Of a stretch of 64,000 nucleotides of DNA, positions 62,993 through 64,000 are shown in pieces. Below the pieces are notes generated by a model. It was given only the letters and a program-made list of their open reading frames with translations. It was not told the origin of the DNA and ran no database searches. The stretch covers positions 4,186,302-4,250,301 of the forward strand of contig LNAC01000001.1 in assembly GCA_002007465.1 (NCBI GenBank), written 5' to 3'. How positions within the stretch are numbered: position 1 is the stretch's first letter; each line of letters begins with the position of its first letter. The DNA comes from Ailurus styani. Lineage: Eukaryota > Chordata > Mammalia > Carnivora > Ailuridae. The position numbers and the translations under genes were made by a program.

Positions 62993-64000
62993 CTTACGCA
63001 GGACACACAATCAAAGAGCCACAGAATGGCAAACCCATGCCCAGGCTAATCCTCTTGGTGCCACATCTGCCAACTGAGGCAAATCCCATACCTGGACATT
63101 TTGGAATCGTGGAGAAACAAGAAAAACCTGGACGGGGTCTGGTCCTGACCGCCCCCTCCCCAGAGCTTCGGGCCCCTGGGAAGCCCAGGACAAGGCGGCA
63201 GTAACACCACGGCCGTGGAGGCCTTCTGAACTCCAGTAAGTAGCGGAGCTGGGATTCGAAGCCAGAACTCCCAGATTCCAAAGGCCCTGTCTGCACCACT
63301 GCACAGTCCTGCCTGGGAGGTGGCCCAGGGAGCCGGGGCCCGGGGACATCTCCCATCAAGGAGCGCACCTACTTGGCCTCGGGTCCAGGAACAGAAGAAA
63401 CGAGTGCATGGCCGCTGAGACCACCCGAGGGCAGATCCTGGCTGGGCCACGGAGACCTATTCTGACTGGACCTCGAGATGGAAAATCCAAGAGAAGACTG
63501 GCATGGAGCTGGGAGGCGACGGTGAGAGCGTGGCTTGGAGCTGGGAACCGCTGTGCAGACCGGCCCTCCTAGTTGATGCTTGGAAGCCCCTGGAAGAGCC
63601 CTGAGCTTCCGGAAGCAGCGTCAGGTGGGCTGGATCGGAGACTGCCCTCCAGTTGGAGAGCCAGCAGCACTGGATCTGGGTTTACGATGGGGCAGGATGG
63701 ATCCAAGAAGTCACTCTCCTGTTCCCCATCCCAAAGCTCTGGTTACCTCTGGAATACACTACTGTCATTTGCTCTCTGGAAATTTCTGGAACCCACTCTC
63801 AACCTAGCGGGGGCGAATGTGGAGGGCAGACACCAGGGGTCTCAACCGGCCGTGGGGGGGGGCATGGATCTGCATGTGGGACCCCGTGGCCCTGCCTGGG
63901 GCAGTGACCTGGCTTTAAGCATCCCAAGGGAAATGAAGAGCAGACCCCTACTGTGCCTCGGTCCCCAGAGTGCCCCCCTCGGCATCCCCTGTACAGCTTT

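Larger units (their letters stand above)
45143..64000 (-). other. 5' intron of PTPRE (partial)
   Basis: From the acceptor of coding exon 1 to the window edge there are 18.9 kb with no recognised coding exon. The non-coding first exon of the receptor isoform must lie further upstream. Contents are three SINEs, MIR and MER5-like fragments, microsatellites, one A-rich micro-insertion, one N gap, and AT-rich patches with POU/homeodomain-like motifs (59019-59040). Open frames up to 287 codons in the GC-rich parts show no family resemblance. Confidence 0.8.

Overview
This is vertebrate nuclear DNA, most likely from an arctoid carnivore (bear, seal or weasel lineage). The evidence is about seven tRNA-derived carnivore SINEs (CAN-SINE/SINEC) with heads of the form GGGGCGCCTGGGTGGCTCAG and the non-canid body type, plus a carnivore-style L1 3' end, old mammalian repeats (MIR, L2, MER5-like, L1M) and split genes with canonical GT-AG introns. 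There are no prokaryotic features. The species call rests on remembered SINE subfamilies and is an inference.

The window holds one gene, read on the minus strand: PTPRE, receptor-type protein tyrosine phosphatase epsilon. Nineteen coding exons join in frame across 45135..5362 into a 701-residue protein, against about 700 for the human protein as I remember it. Reading from high to low coordinates: signal-peptide exon (45142-45024), transmembrane exon (39127-39028), an alternative first exon for the cytosolic isoform (38850-38816), juxtamembrane exons (38739-38666, 36866-36730), eight exons for catalytic domain D1 (31670-16763), six for membrane-distal domain D2 (16388-8572), and a terminal exon (from 5436) with the stop at 5362-5364 and a probable 3'UTR of about 3 kb. 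Every junction used is GT-AG and every phase closes.

Bases 1-2330 are downstream intergenic sequence with an L1 3' end and a SINE. Bases 45143-64000 are the 5' intron leading to a non-coding first exon outside the window; no coding exon was recognised there. Introns carry SINEs, L1, MIR and MER5-like fragments and microsatellites. Three stretches of N are present (36241, 38513-38643, 52324-52341).

The points most worth a second look are: a 56-bp tandem duplication that copies the 5' splice site of the last D1 exon exactly and would give a D1-only truncated product if the copy is used; a 36-bp x 7 GC-rich minisatellite inside the 3'UTR; a cytosolic-isoform promoter and first exon packed into a 288-bp intron; complementary CA-rich and GU repeats flanking exon 6; and inverted SINEs flanking an in-frame three-exon block of D2. 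I found no new multi-gene system here.
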